Shown one piece after another: positions 24,579 through 32,815 of a stretch of 64,000 nt of DNA. The translations under genes were made by a program, and so were the position numbers. Under the pieces are notes generated by a model, which saw only the letters and a program-made list of their open reading frames with translations, was not told the origin of the DNA and searched no databases. Source of the stretch: Pseudonocardia sp. N23. Its GTDB lineage: Bacteria; Actinomycetota; Actinomycetes; Mycobacteriales; Pseudonocardiaceae. Each line of letters starts with the position of its first letter. Within the stretch, counting starts at the first letter, position 1. Where the stretch lies: the NCBI RefSeq assembly GCF_002583555.1, contig NZ_BEGX01000052.1:1-64000 (forward strand). Reading direction: 5' to 3'.

Positions 24579-25555
24579 GCGAGCTGTCGCTCCATCACGC
24601 TCCGGACGGCGGCCGCGATGCGTTCCGGGCCCGGGATGAGTACGGCCTCGGCGTTGCGGGCGTACGGCAGCGCGACGTCCGGGACGGTGACCCGGCGGAC
24701 CGGGGCGCGCAGCGTGGCGAACCCGCGGTCGGCGACGACGGCGGCGATCTGACTGGCGGCACTGCACCGGTCGCGGGCCTCGTCGACGACGACGAGCCGC
24801 CCGGTCCGGGCGACCGAGGCGAGGACCGTGTCCTCGTCGAACGGGACGAGCGTGCGGGGGTCGATCACCTCCGCGGACACGCCCTCCCCGGCCAGCGCCG
24901 TGGCCGCCGTGAGCGTCGGCCGGACCATCGTGCCGATCGCGACGAGCGTGACGTCGGTGCCCGTACGCAGGACGTTCGCCTTCCCGAAGGGCACGAGGTG
25001 CTCGCCGTCGGGCACCTCCCCCATGTCGCCGCCGCGCCCGGCGGGCTCCAGGAAGAAGGTGGGTGTGCGGCCGCGGACGGCCGTCGTGAACAGGCCCTTC
25101 GCGTCGGCGGAGCTGGTGGGGACGGCGACCTGGATGCCGCCGAGGTTCATCAGCGCCGGGTAGGCGGTGTCGGAGTGCTGGGCGGCGTTCCCGTTGCCCC
25201 CGCCGTAGCCCGCGATCACGGTGATCGGCAGCTCCATCTGGCCGCCGGTCATGAGCCGCAGCTTGGCCATCTGGTTCCCGATGGCGTCCATGCCGGTGTA
25301 GATGAAGTTGTTGAACATCAGGTGCAGCACGACGCGGAACCCTGCGGAGGCGAGCCCGACGGCCATGCCGGTGAGGGTCTGCTCGCAGATCGGGCTGTTG
25401 CGGATGCGGTCGCGCCCGAAGCGTTCGACGAGCCCGCGGGTGTCGCCCATGATCGCGAGCTCGACGTCCTCACCGAACACGATCAGTGTCGGGTCGCGTT
25501 CCATCTCGGCGACGAGTGCCTCGTTGACGGCTGTGATCAACCGTGTGCGCGCCAT
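24575..25555 (-). CDS. TPP-dependent dehydrogenase E1 component, beta subunit
   Basis: 326 aa, typical for PdhB/AcoB. Conserved regions FGEDVELAIMGDTRGL, SPICEQTLTGMAVGLA and the C-terminal transketolase domain (VVVDEARDRCSAASQIAAVV). It forms an alpha2beta2 heterotetramer with the product of 25565-26572. The substrate class (pyruvate, acetoin or branched 2-oxoacid) cannot be fixed. A SerArg-type phosphorylation loop is not evident. Confidence 0.93.
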   Translation of the reverse strand: MARTRLITAVNEALVAEMERDPTLIVFGEDVELAIMGDTRGLVERFGRDRIRNSPICEQTLTGMAVGLASAGFRVVLHLMFNNFIYTGMDAIGNQMAKLRLMTGGQMELPITVIAGYGGGNGNAAQHSDTAYPALMNLGGIQVAVPTSSADAKGLFTTAVRGRTPTFFLEPAGRGGDMGEVPDGEHLVPFGKANVLRTGTDVTLVAIGTMVRPTLTAATALAGEGVSAEVIDPRTLVPFDEDTVLASVARTGRLVVVDEARDRCSAASQIAAVVADRGFATLRAPVRRVTVPDVALPYARNAEAVLIPGPERIAAAVRSVMERQLA

Positions 25556-25564
25556 CGGTTCTCC

Positions 25565-26572
25565 TCAGGCCGTCGGGCCGAACATGATCTGCGGGGCGAG
25601 ATCGGGATCGGCGGGAGGGGACGCCTCGGCGTACGCGACGGCCGCCTCGACGCGCGCCCGGACCTCGGCGTCGATCCGATCGAGCGCGGCCCGCTCGCAC
25701 GTGCCGTCGGCGAGCAGCCGGGCAGCGAGCCGGGGCAGCGGGTCCTTGTCGTCGGCCTGCCAGGCGGTGACGTCGTCCTCGCTGCGGTAGGTGCCGCCGC
25801 CGAGCATGTGCTGCTCGGCCTCGAGGTGACCGCGGATGCGGAACGTCGTGGCCTCGACGTAGGACGGGCCGCCTCCTGCCCGGGCCCGCTCGACCGCGGC
25901 ACCGACGGCGTCGCGGACGGCGTGCACGTCGTTGCCGTCGACGACGGTGGCGGGCATGAACGCCCGCGCCCGGTCGACGAGCGTGCCGCCGGTGACGGTC
26001 GAGGTGACGGTGAACTCGGAGACGCCGTTGTTCTCGCAGACGAAGATCGTCGGCAGCTCCCAGGCGGCGCTGACGTTCATGCTCTCGGAGAACGAGCCCT
26101 GGTTGGCGGCGCCGTCACCGAAGAAGCAGGTGGCGACGCGGCCCTCGCCCGCCAGCTTCGCGCCCCAGGCGGCGCCGGTGGCGATCGCGAACCCGGCGCC
26201 GACGATGCCGTTCGCGCCGAGGATGCCCTTGGACACGTCGGCGACGTGCATCGATCCGCCCATGCCCTTGCAGATGCCGGTGGCCTTGCCCCAGATCTCG
26301 GCGAACATGGCGTCGATGTCGCCGCCCTTGGCCAGGAAGTGCCCGTGGCCGCGATGGGTGCTGGTGACGTAGTCGCGGTCGGTCATCACCGCGCAGGCGC
26401 CGACGGCGACGGCCTCCTCCCCGATGTAGAGGTGCACGCCACCGGGCAGGCTGCCGTCGGCGCAGGCGACGATCAGCCGTTCCTCGGCCCGCCGGATCAG
26501 CAGCATCCGCGTGTAGAGGTCCACGTCGGTCACGGTCACGTGCCCACGGACGTCGGTGTCCGGCGTCGCCAT
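25565..26572 (-). CDS. TPP-dependent dehydrogenase E1 component, alpha subunit
   Basis: 335 aa. TPP motif in CFFGDGAANQGSFSESMNV ending near NN, substrate-pocket regions STHRGHGHFLAKG and GGSMHVADVSKGILGANGIVG. The close match to acetoin dehydrogenase AcoA is a family impression. It is the first gene of a four-gene operon (E1 alpha, E1 beta, lipoyl domain, VOC), with no E2 acyltransferase or E3 lipoamide dehydrogenase in the window, so it must borrow those or work differently. Confidence 0.93.
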   Translation of the reverse strand: MATPDTDVRGHVTVTDVDLYTRMLLIRRAEERLIVACADGSLPGGVHLYIGEEAVAVGACAVMTDRDYVTSTHRGHGHFLAKGGDIDAMFAEIWGKATGICKGMGGSMHVADVSKGILGANGIVGAGFAIATGAAWGAKLAGEGRVATCFFGDGAANQGSFSESMNVSAAWELPTIFVCENNGVSEFTVTSTVTGGTLVDRARAFMPATVVDGNDVHAVRDAVGAAVERARAGGGPSYVEATTFRIRGHLEAEQHMLGGGTYRSEDDVTAWQADDKDPLPRLAARLLADGTCERAALDRIDAEVRARVEAAVAYAEASPPADPDLAPQIMFGPTA

Positions 26573-26749
26573 CGGCGGTCTCCCTCCGGCCGGGCCACCT
26601 CTGTGGCCGTCCCGCCAGGCTCGCCGACGACGGCTCCGCAGGTCTACGGCCCGCGGCGCAGCGAAAAGTGTCCCTGCGCGCGAACGGGCGATGAGTTCGG
26701 CGCCGCCCAGCGGCGGGGCGGCCGGGACCGTGCAGGACGAAGGCGCGCA

Positions 26750-27229
26750 TCAGGCGCGCTGGGCGATCCACGCCTGGGCGCGCGGCAGCGTCCCCGGTCC
26801 GACGTCGCGCGCGACGGTGCCGGCCAGGTCGGCGATGCTGGTGGCGCGCAACGACTCCCGCCATGCCTTGTCGGCGTCGATCATGACGCGGGCGATCGGG
26901 CACGGGGTGCGGCACGCCTCCGGCGTGGCCGCGAAGGGGCCGCGTTGCCGGATCTCGGTGCACGTGAACGCGGCCTGGGCGCCGTCGACGGCCTCGACGA
27001 CGTCGAGCACGCTGATCCGCTCCGGGGCCCGGGTGAGCACGTAGCCGCCTGCCTGCCCCTGCACCGAGCGGACCAGCCCGGCCCGCGAGAGGGCCTGCAG
27101 CTGTTTGGCGAGGTAGGTCGGCGAGACGTCGTGGAACTCGGCGAGCCGGGCCGCGGGGACAGGCTCGGTCATGCCGGTGAGCACGACGCAGCAGTGCAGC
27201 GCCCACTCCACGCCCCCGGACAGTTTCAC
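26750..27229 (-). CDS. Rrf2-family transcriptional regulator with three conserved Cys
   Basis: 159 aa from a GTG start (VKLSGGVEWALHCCVVLTG). The winged helix covers about residues 8-70 (DVSPTYLAKQLQALSRAGLV). A C-terminal Cys triad (CTEIRQRGPF, then EACRTPC) is placed as in cluster-binding Rrf2 members such as IscR and NsrR, so it may sense iron, redox or NO. It is divergent from the NAD(P)-binding gene at 27315, with palindromes between, suggesting it controls that gene. Its stop overlaps an ATG followed by MRAFVLHGPG, the usual start of zinc alcohol dehydrogenases, but that frame decays at once. Confidence 0.9.
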   Translation of the reverse strand: MKLSGGVEWALHCCVVLTGMTEPVPAARLAEFHDVSPTYLAKQLQALSRAGLVRSVQGQAGGYVLTRAPERISVLDVVEAVDGAQAAFTCTEIRQRGPFAATPEACRTPCPIARVMIDADKAWRESLRATSIADLAGTVARDVGPGTLPRAQAWIAQRA

Positions 27230-27245
27230 CCCGGCAGCGTACTTG

Positions 27246-27295
27246 ACTCGGATGCGGGTTGTCCGGGTATATTCTCGGACAGAAGTTATCCGAGT
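27246..27295. promoter_or_regulatory. Operator-like palindromes between Rrf2 and SDR genes
   Basis: Outer inverted repeat ACTCGGAT (27246-27253)/ATCCGAGT (27288-27295) and inner TGTCCG (27260-27265)/CGGACA (27276-27281) nest around the AT-rich centre GGTATATTCT. Such nested dyads in a divergent gap suit an Rrf2 binding site overlapping the promoters. Confidence 0.65.
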
Positions 27296-27314
27296 TCGAG
27301 AGATGGGGAACGTC

Positions 27315-28052
27315 ATGCGGGTCGTGGTCGTCGGAGGCAGTGGTCGGATCGGGTCGGCGCTGGTGGAGCACCTGCGGGCTGCCGGGCACGAGGCGGTGCC
27401 CGCGTCACCGTCCACCGGGGTGGACACGCTCACCGGGGCCGGTGTGACCGAGGCGGTCGCGGGCGCGCAGGTGGTGGTCGACGTCAGCAACTCGCCGTCG
27501 TTCGCCGACGACGACGTACTCGCCTTCTTCACGACGTCGACGCGCACACTCCTCGACGCCGCCCGTGCCGCCGGCGTGGCGCACTACGTGGCACTGTCGA
27601 TCGTCGGCACCGACACCCTGCCCGGCTCGGGCTACCTGCGCGCCAAGACCGCCCAGGAGGAGCTGATCACCGCGTCGGGCCTGCCGTTCACGATCGTCCG
27701 GGCGACGCAGTTCTTCGAGTTCATCGAGCCGATCGCCGACGGCTCCACGGTCGACGGCGTCGTCACCCTGCCCGCGGCGCAGTTCCAGCCCGTCGCCGCG
27801 GCCGACGTCTCCGCGCTGCTCGCCGAGGTCGTCGTCGGCGAGCCCGCCGGCACGTTCGACATCGCCGGCCCCGACCGGCGTCCCTTCGAGGAGTTCGTCC
27901 GCGAGACCCTGGCCGCGCGCGGCGACACCCGCACCGTCAGCAGCGCGCCCGACGCCGAGTACTTCGGCACGCGCCTGGAGCCGGGCTCACTCGTCCCCGC
28001 GGGCGAGGCGCGCCTCCTGCCGACGCGGTTCGAGGACTGGCTGAAGGGCTGA
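27315..28052 (+). CDS. NmrA-like atypical SDR (NAD(P)H-binding)
   Basis: About 245 aa. Rossmann motif VVVVGGSGRIGSALVEHL. The protein belongs to the atypical SDRs (NmrA/HSCARG type) that bind NAD(P)H and often lack full catalysis. The start at 27315 has GGGGA six bases before it; an ATG at 27303 is also in frame. Probably under control of the divergent Rrf2 regulator, a pairing commonly seen in actinobacteria. It ends before the hairpin 28096-28135. Confidence 0.88.
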   Translation: MRVVVVGGSGRIGSALVEHLRAAGHEAVPASPSTGVDTLTGAGVTEAVAGAQVVVDVSNSPSFADDDVLAFFTTSTRTLLDAARAAGVAHYVALSIVGTDTLPGSGYLRAKTAQEELITASGLPFTIVRATQFFEFIEPIADGSTVDGVVTLPAAQFQPVAAADVSALLAEVVVGEPAGTFDIAGPDRRPFEEFVRETLAARGDTRTVSSAPDAEYFGTRLEPGSLVPAGEARLLPTRFEDWLKG

Positions 28053-28095
28053 CGCTGTCGAAGGCCGGCGCCTGGTCGGCCGCCCGCGACGGCTC

Positions 28096-28135
28096 GTGAG
28101 TGGCGATGGTCGCTGTGGCGACCATCGCCGCTCAC
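28096..28135. terminator. Bidirectional hairpin between convergent genes
   Basis: An 18-bp stem (GTGAGTGGCGATGGTCGC and its complement, one G-U pair) with a TGTG loop. It starts 43 bases after the SDR stop and overlaps the last codons of the convergent DoxX gene. Confidence 0.9.
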
Positions 28136-28650
28136 GGGGTCGTCGTGTCCGGCGCCCGCCAGAACGTCGCCAGCTGCGCGGCGGCACCGGCCAGGCCGAG
28201 CCCGGCTGCGAGCGCTGCGGCGGAGGTGCCGCGGAGCCTGCGGTCGGCACCGATCGCGCGGTCGACACTGAACCGGCCCGGCCCCATCCCGGCCAGCGCT
28301 ACCGACGCGGCGGCGAGGTTCAGGACGTACTCGTAGCCCTCGGCGGTGATGAAGAACCCGTTGGGCGCGTGGACCGACCGGGCCGCGACGGCCATCGTCC
28401 CGACCACTGCGGCGGCCGCGAACGGAGTACCCGCACCGGCCACCAGTGCGGCACCGGCCCCGATCTCGACGGCGGCACTCGTCCGCGCCTGCAGCTCGGG
28501 CTGCCGGAAGCCGATGGAGCCGAACCAGCGGGCGGTGCCGTCGAGGCTGCGCCCGTGGCGCACCCCGTGGGCGATCATCGTCCCACCGACCACCCCGCGC
28601 AGCAGCAGCCGCGCCACCTCGGTACCGGCCCTACCACGTCGACGCCCCAT
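28132..28650 (-). CDS. DoxX-family membrane protein
   Basis: 172 aa with four hydrophobic segments (ARLLLRGVVGGTMIAHG, AAVEIGAGAALVAGAG, FAAAAVVGTMAVAARS, and a C-terminal one). Sequence RGVVGGTMIAHGVRHG and APNGFF are DoxX-like. DoxX proteins are quinone- or redox-linked small membrane proteins, often of unclear role. The start at 28650 (MGRRRGRAG) has GGGAGGAACGGGA upstream. Confidence 0.88.
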   Translation of the reverse strand: MGRRRGRAGTEVARLLLRGVVGGTMIAHGVRHGRSLDGTARWFGSIGFRQPELQARTSAAVEIGAGAALVAGAGTPFAAAAVVGTMAVAARSVHAPNGFFITAEGYEYVLNLAAASVALAGMGPGRFSVDRAIGADRRLRGTSAAALAAGLGLAGAAAQLATFWRAPDTTTP

Positions 28651-28848
28651 CGAGTCCCGTTCCTCCCGTTCGGCTGCCCGGACCCTATCCGCGTCACGGG
28701 CCGGACGGATCACCCGAGGCCGACGGGTAGGGTGAGGGTCGACACGTGGCCGGGACCGTGGAGGACCCACTGCCGTCGCGGCGCGCCGCGAGTGTGCTCC
28801 GCGTCCGGCTCCGGGCCACGGCCCTGTCGTCACCGCCCCGACCGGCGG

Positions 28849-29616
28849 TCATCCGCGGCCGGCCCCACCCAGCCCCGCCCGGTACGCCGCAAGCGCTCGA
28901 GCCGTAGCCGGATCGTCGAACATCCGTCCGAACTCGACGGTGCTCTCGTCGATCCCCTCGACCAGCGACGTGTTGAGCCATCTCTCGAAGAGCCTCTTCT
29001 GCGTCGCGGTGACGACGGGGGTGTGCCGCGACGTCCGTTCCAGCCAGCGGTCGAGCTCTGCGTCGAGCGCGTCGGCGTCGACGACGGCGTTGGCCAGCCG
29101 GAACGGCGCGAAGTCGGCGACGGGATAGGCGTCACCGGTCAGGATGATCTCCTTGGCGAACGCCAGCCCGACATGGTGGTGCAGCAGTGCGGCGTCGATC
29201 ACCGACGGCACCCCGACCCTGATCTCGGGCAGCCCGAACGTCGTGCGCGGGGTGGCGATGCGCAGGTCGCAGGCCAGCGCGAGCTCGAACGCGATGCCGA
29301 GGCAGTAGCCGTCGACGACCGCGACCGTGACGACCGGAGCGGTGCGCACCGCCGCGAGCAGGTCGCGGCCGGTGCGGATGAACGCCTCCCCCGTCTCGGG
29401 GGTGAACGCCGCGAACGCACCCACGTTCATGCCCGCGGAGAACCCGCGCGTGCCGGCGCCTCGGAACACGACCGCCCGCACCCCGTCGAGGTCGGCGACC
29501 TCCTCGCGGGCACGGGCCAGGTCACCGGGGAGCAGGGTGTTGGCCTTGTCGGGGCGGTCGAAGGTCACGGTGAGCACGCCGTCGGCGCGGGTCACCGAGA
29601 TCGCGGAGCCGGTCAC
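28849..29616 (-). CDS. Enoyl-CoA hydratase/isomerase family protein
   Basis: 255 aa crotonase fold. Oxyanion-hole regions at GFSAGMNVGAF (first) and DGYCLGIAFELALACDLRIA (second, GI in place of the usual GG). The usual catalytic Glu pair is not clear: LPEIRVGVPSV holds one. It could be a hydratase, isomerase or thioesterase-like member. It is divergent from the HTH-Mop gene at 29680. Confidence 0.88.
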   Translation of the reverse strand: MTGSAISVTRADGVLTVTFDRPDKANTLLPGDLARAREEVADLDGVRAVVFRGAGTRGFSAGMNVGAFAAFTPETGEAFIRTGRDLLAAVRTAPVVTVAVVDGYCLGIAFELALACDLRIATPRTTFGLPEIRVGVPSVIDAALLHHHVGLAFAKEIILTGDAYPVADFAPFRLANAVVDADALDAELDRWLERTSRHTPVVTATQKRLFERWLNTSLVEGIDESTVEFGRMFDDPATARALAAYRAGLGGAGRG

Positions 29617-29679
29617 GGGTGTCTCCTTCCGAGGGAGCGACGGGCGTCATGGGTGGGGACGGCCCTAGGATCACCGGCC

Positions 29680-30075
29680 ATGGCGCGCTTCCGCATCTCC
29701 CAGGCCGCGGACCTGATCGGGGTCAGCGACGACACGGTCCGCCGCCACATCGACACCGGGCGGCTGCGGGCATCGCTCGACGAGTCCAACCGCAAGGTCA
29801 TCGACGGCGTCGACCTCGTCGAGTTCATCCGCAACCACAACCCCGCCCCGGACAACCCTCTCGACGTCCGCTCGTCGGCGCGCAACCGGATGGTCGGGCT
29901 GGTCACCGCGGTCACGATGGACAAGGTCATGGCGCAGGTGGAGATGCAGTGCGGGGCCAACCGCGTCGTGTCACTCATGAGCTCGGAGGCGGCGCGCGAC
30001 CTGGGCCTGGAGCCGGGGTCGCTGGCGGTGGCCGTCGTGAAGTCGACGAACGTCACCGTCGAGGTGCCGAACTGA
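29680..30075 (+). CDS. HTH-Mop (TOBE) molybdate-binding regulator
   Basis: 131 aa. An N-terminal MerR/excisionase-like helix-turn-helix (ISQAADLIGVSDDTVRRHID) is followed by a single Mop domain (RNRMVGLVTAVTMDKVMAQV and VVKSTNVTVEV). Such proteins bind molybdate or tungstate and control molybdate genes; no mod transporter is in the window. It overlaps the convergent amidohydrolase gene by 23 bases at its 3' end. Confidence 0.9.
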   Translation: MARFRISQAADLIGVSDDTVRRHIDTGRLRASLDESNRKVIDGVDLVEFIRNHNPAPDNPLDVRSSARNRMVGLVTAVTMDKVMAQVEMQCGANRVVSLMSSEAARDLGLEPGSLAVAVVKSTNVTVEVPN

Positions 30076-31063
30076 CCCGGGCCAGCGCCGTCAGCGCGTT
30101 CTCCCGGCCGATGGCCGCTGCCAGGCCGGGATCGACGTCGTCGAGGACGGCACCGGCGGGCGTCTCGCGGACCACGAACGGGTAGTCGGTCCCGCACATG
30201 ACGTGGTCGGGGCCGAAGCGGCGCACCGACAGCGCGAGGCTGTCGGCGTCGTAGGTCAGGGAGTCGCACCACAGGTCGCGGGCCCGTTCGGTGGGCAGCG
30301 GCTCGCCGGGCCGGTCGAGCGAGGCGCCCCGGTCCAGCCGCGGCAGGATCTGCGGCAGCGCTCCCCCGCCGTGCGCCAGGCACACCGTGACGCCGGGCCG
30401 CCGCGGCGGGCGCGACACCAGCCCGGCCCCGGCGATCGCGGTCTCCGACGGCATGCCGAGCCCGAAACCCAGCCCGAGGCCGACGGCCCGCGGGTCGAGG
30501 GTCTGGTCGACGGGGTGGACGAGGACGAACGCGCCGAGGTCGGCGGCGGCGTCGAAGAACGGGTCGAGCACGGGGTGACCGAGCTCCGTGGTGCCGACGA
30601 CCGTCCCGATCTCCACCCCCGCGAACCCGAGGTCGAGCACGCAGCGGCGCAGCTCGGCGACGGCCGCGACGACGTCCTGCAGCGGGACCGCGCCGAGTGC
30701 GCGCAGCCTGTCGGGGGCCTGCCCGCACAGGTCGGCGAGGAAGTCGTTCTGCTGCGTACACAGGGCGGCGGCGGGTGCGGCGGGCTTGTCGTGGGAGAGC
30801 GTCACCGGGATCGGGGAGACGAGCTGCACCGCGACGCCGTCGGCGTCCATGTCGGCGAGACGGCGCTGCGCCGACCAGCAGCGGTCGTCGACCTCCCGGT
30901 AGACCGACCCGCCGAGCATGATGCGGGCCCGGTCGGGGGCGGTGCGCTCGACGGTCGGCCAGCGACCGGGTGCCGGCGCGGCGAGCTGTGGGGCGATCGC
31001 GTGCGTGTGCACGTCGATCCGCCCGTCCGGGATGTCGCGTCCGTCCACATCGGGCGGTGCCAC
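30053..31063 (-). CDS. Amidohydrolase of the ACMSD (decarboxylase) group
   Basis: 336 aa TIM-barrel. Metal-binding DVHTHAI near the N terminus, His in VLVHPVDQ, His in CLAHGGG, and the metal Asp in MCGTDYPFV. This is the amidohydrolase-2 family that includes aminocarboxymuconate-semialdehyde decarboxylase and related aromatic-acid decarboxylases. The substrate is unknown. It could have belonged with the broken dioxygenase at 21.8 kb in an aromatic pathway, but this is speculation. Confidence 0.9.
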   Translation of the reverse strand: MAPPDVDGRDIPDGRIDVHTHAIAPQLAAPAPGRWPTVERTAPDRARIMLGGSVYREVDDRCWSAQRRLADMDADGVAVQLVSPIPVTLSHDKPAAPAAALCTQQNDFLADLCGQAPDRLRALGAVPLQDVVAAVAELRRCVLDLGFAGVEIGTVVGTTELGHPVLDPFFDAAADLGAFVLVHPVDQTLDPRAVGLGLGFGLGMPSETAIAGAGLVSRPPRRPGVTVCLAHGGGALPQILPRLDRGASLDRPGEPLPTERARDLWCDSLTYDADSLALSVRRFGPDHVMCGTDYPFVVRETPAGAVLDDVDPGLAAAIGRENALTALARVSSAPRR

Positions 31064-31232
31064 GGAGCCTCCTGACCTCGACGTCGGCCGGCCCGTCGAC
31101 CGTAGCCGCCGCCGGCCCGGTCCGCCGATCCCGACCCTGTGGCCCTCACCGCCCGGGACGGCACGAACCGCCGCACAACCTCACGGTCGGCCCCGCGGTC
31201 CGGAGCAGCAGTGGGGTTGCGCGCGGACCGGG

Positions 31233-32276
31233 TCAGAGCTCGCCGCGGCGCGCGGCACCCCAGAGGTCGACGTCGGCGTCCGCGGCGAGCAGGTCGTCGA
31301 TCCCGGCGAGCTCGTCGTCGGTGAGCGCGAGGTTCTCCACCGTCGCGACGTTCTGCTCCAGCTGCTCGACCCGCGACGCCCCGATCACCAGCGACGTGAC
31401 CCGCTCGTCGCGCAGCGCCCAGGCGAGCGCGAGCTGCGCCAGCGTCTGCCCACGCTTCCCGGCGATCCCGTTGAGCGACCGCAGCCGGGCGACCATGTCG
31501 TCGGTCAGCCAGTCGGTCGAGAACGTCGACCCCCGGGACGCCCGCGAGTCCGACGGGATGCCGTCGAGGTAGCGCGAGGTGAGCAGGCCCTGGGCGAGCG
31601 CGGTGAAGCCGATGACGCCGAACCCCTCGTCGGCGGCCGCGTCGAGCAGCCCCTCGGTCTCGATCCAGCGGTTGAGCATCGAGTACGACGGCTGGTGGAT
31701 CAGCAGCGGCGTGCCCAGGTCGCGCAGCAGCGCGGCCATCCGGCGCGAGTCGTCGGCGGTGTAGGAGGAGATGCCGACGTAGAGCGCCTTGCCCGCGCGG
31801 ACGGCCGCGTCGAGGGCGCCTGCGGTCTCCTCGAGCGGCGTCGTCGGGTCGAAGCGGTGCGAGTAGAAGATGTCGACGTGATCGAGGTCGAGCCGGCTCA
31901 GCGACTGGTCCAGCGACGACAGCAGGTACTTGCGCGAGCCGCCGCCCTGGCCGTACGGACCGGGCCACATGTCCCAGCCCGCCTTGGTCGAGACGACGAG
32001 CTCGTCACGGTGCCCGGCCAGGTCCTCGCGGAGGATTCGACCGGCGTTGATCTCCGCCGAGCCGTAGGGCGGGCCGTAGTTGTTGGCCAGGTCGAAGTGC
32101 GTGATGCCGAGGTCGAAGGCACGCAACGCGATCGCCCGCTGCGTCTCGAACGGGCGGTCGTCGCCGAAGTTGTGCCAGAACCCGAGGGAGAGCATCGGCA
32201 GGTCGAGGCCGGAGCGGCCGCTGCGCCGGTAGCGCATCGTGCCGTCGTAGCGTGCCGGGTCGGGACTGTGGGACAT
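31233..32276 (-). CDS. Aldo/keto reductase (YghZ/GpR-like)
   Basis: 347 aa from the ATG at 32276 (MSHSPDPARYDG). Catalytic Asp/Tyr in FDLANNYGPPYGSAEINAG, Lys in STKAGWDMWPGPYG, His in FYSHRFD. The YghZ-type group reduces glyceraldehyde-3-phosphate or methylglyoxal with NADPH. A 15-residue longer start exists but lacks coding style. Located 169 bases after the amidohydrolase start; that gap holds no gene. Confidence 0.92.
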   Translation of the reverse strand: MSHSPDPARYDGTMRYRRSGRSGLDLPMLSLGFWHNFGDDRPFETQRAIALRAFDLGITHFDLANNYGPPYGSAEINAGRILREDLAGHRDELVVSTKAGWDMWPGPYGQGGGSRKYLLSSLDQSLSRLDLDHVDIFYSHRFDPTTPLEETAGALDAAVRAGKALYVGISSYTADDSRRMAALLRDLGTPLLIHQPSYSMLNRWIETEGLLDAAADEGFGVIGFTALAQGLLTSRYLDGIPSDSRASRGSTFSTDWLTDDMVARLRSLNGIAGKRGQTLAQLALAWALRDERVTSLVIGASRVEQLEQNVATVENLALTDDELAGIDDLLAADADVDLWGAARRGEL

Positions 32277-32332
32277 CGTGGATGCGCTCCGCTCGGTGAG
32301 GGTCGGCCCCCACCGTGGCACATCCCGCCGGC

Positions 32333-32629
32333 TCAGCCGTGATCGGCCGAGACCACCGCCGGCATCCGGCGCAGCCGCTCCAGCAGGAGATCGGCCTGGG
32401 CGGAGGTGAGCGAGACAGTGGCGCTGATCCGGCTCTCGACGACGCCGTCGCGCACCTCGACGGTCAGGTCGTGCACGCGGTACATCCGGCCGCGCAGCAT
32501 CGCGACGACACGCAGCGTGCCGTCGAGCCCACCGGAGACGTGGGCGGTGACGCCGCGCTGGGCGACGAGGTCGCGCTCGGCGGGCCGGGCGGGACGCCGG
32601 TCGGCGGGGGCCTCAAGAGTGGAGGTCAT
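32333..32629 (-). CDS. Small ACT-domain-like protein
   Basis: 98 aa. Central part GLDGTLRVVAMLRGRMYRV then VESRISATVSLTSAQADLLL has the beta-alpha-beta pattern of an ACT domain, close in style to the acetolactate synthase small subunit IlvM/ACT_5. It is stand-alone: no synthase gene is adjacent, so it may be a small amino-acid sensor. It is preceded by a leader ORF and alternative hairpins (32671-32762) that look like attenuation control. It starts at 32629 with GAGGAG upstream. Confidence 0.7.
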   Translation of the reverse strand: MTSTLEAPADRRPARPAERDLVAQRGVTAHVSGGLDGTLRVVAMLRGRMYRVHDLTVEVRDGVVESRISATVSLTSAQADLLLERLRRMPAVVSADHG

Positions 32630-32670
32630 GACGGATCTGCTCCTCGAGAACTGGTCGGAGGGGATCCGGA

Positions 32671-32730
32671 CCAGGTTCCGGCGAGGACGCACGGCGACTG
32701 CGCGCCGGCGACCTGGCTCAGCCGGCGCGC
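32671..32730 (-). promoter_or_regulatory. Attenuator-like alternative hairpins
   Basis: Hairpin A: GCGCGCCGGC (32700-32709) pairs perfectly with GCCGGCGCGC (32721-32730), which is the end of the leader ORF. Hairpin B: CCAGGT and CCGGCG (32671-32683) pair with CGCCGG and ACCTGG (32703-32716). A and B share an arm and exclude each other. A ribosome stalled on the leader would break A and allow B, as in amino-acid attenuators. No T-run follows. Confidence 0.5.
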
Positions 32731-32762
32731 TCGGTAATGATCGACGAGGACCACGCGCGCAT
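32718..32762 (-). CDS. Putative 14-aa leader peptide
   Basis: MRAWSSSIITERAG with two adjacent Ile codons and one Trp, ending inside the loop of hairpin A. The size, position upstream of an ACT-domain gene and overlap with mutually exclusive stems fit a leader peptide. It is too short to be certain. Confidence 0.4.
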   Translation of the reverse strand: MRAWSSSIITERAG

Positions 32763-32815
32763 GTGTCGACGGTAACAGGTCCCCCGCCGGCCCGCGCGGA
32801 GCGCACACTGGGCCC

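Noticed and set aside
23717-27303. Plus-strand frame of over 1,000 codons across the E1 operon
   Set aside because: Antisense to four recognised genes; Arg/Gly/Asp-rich without motifs.
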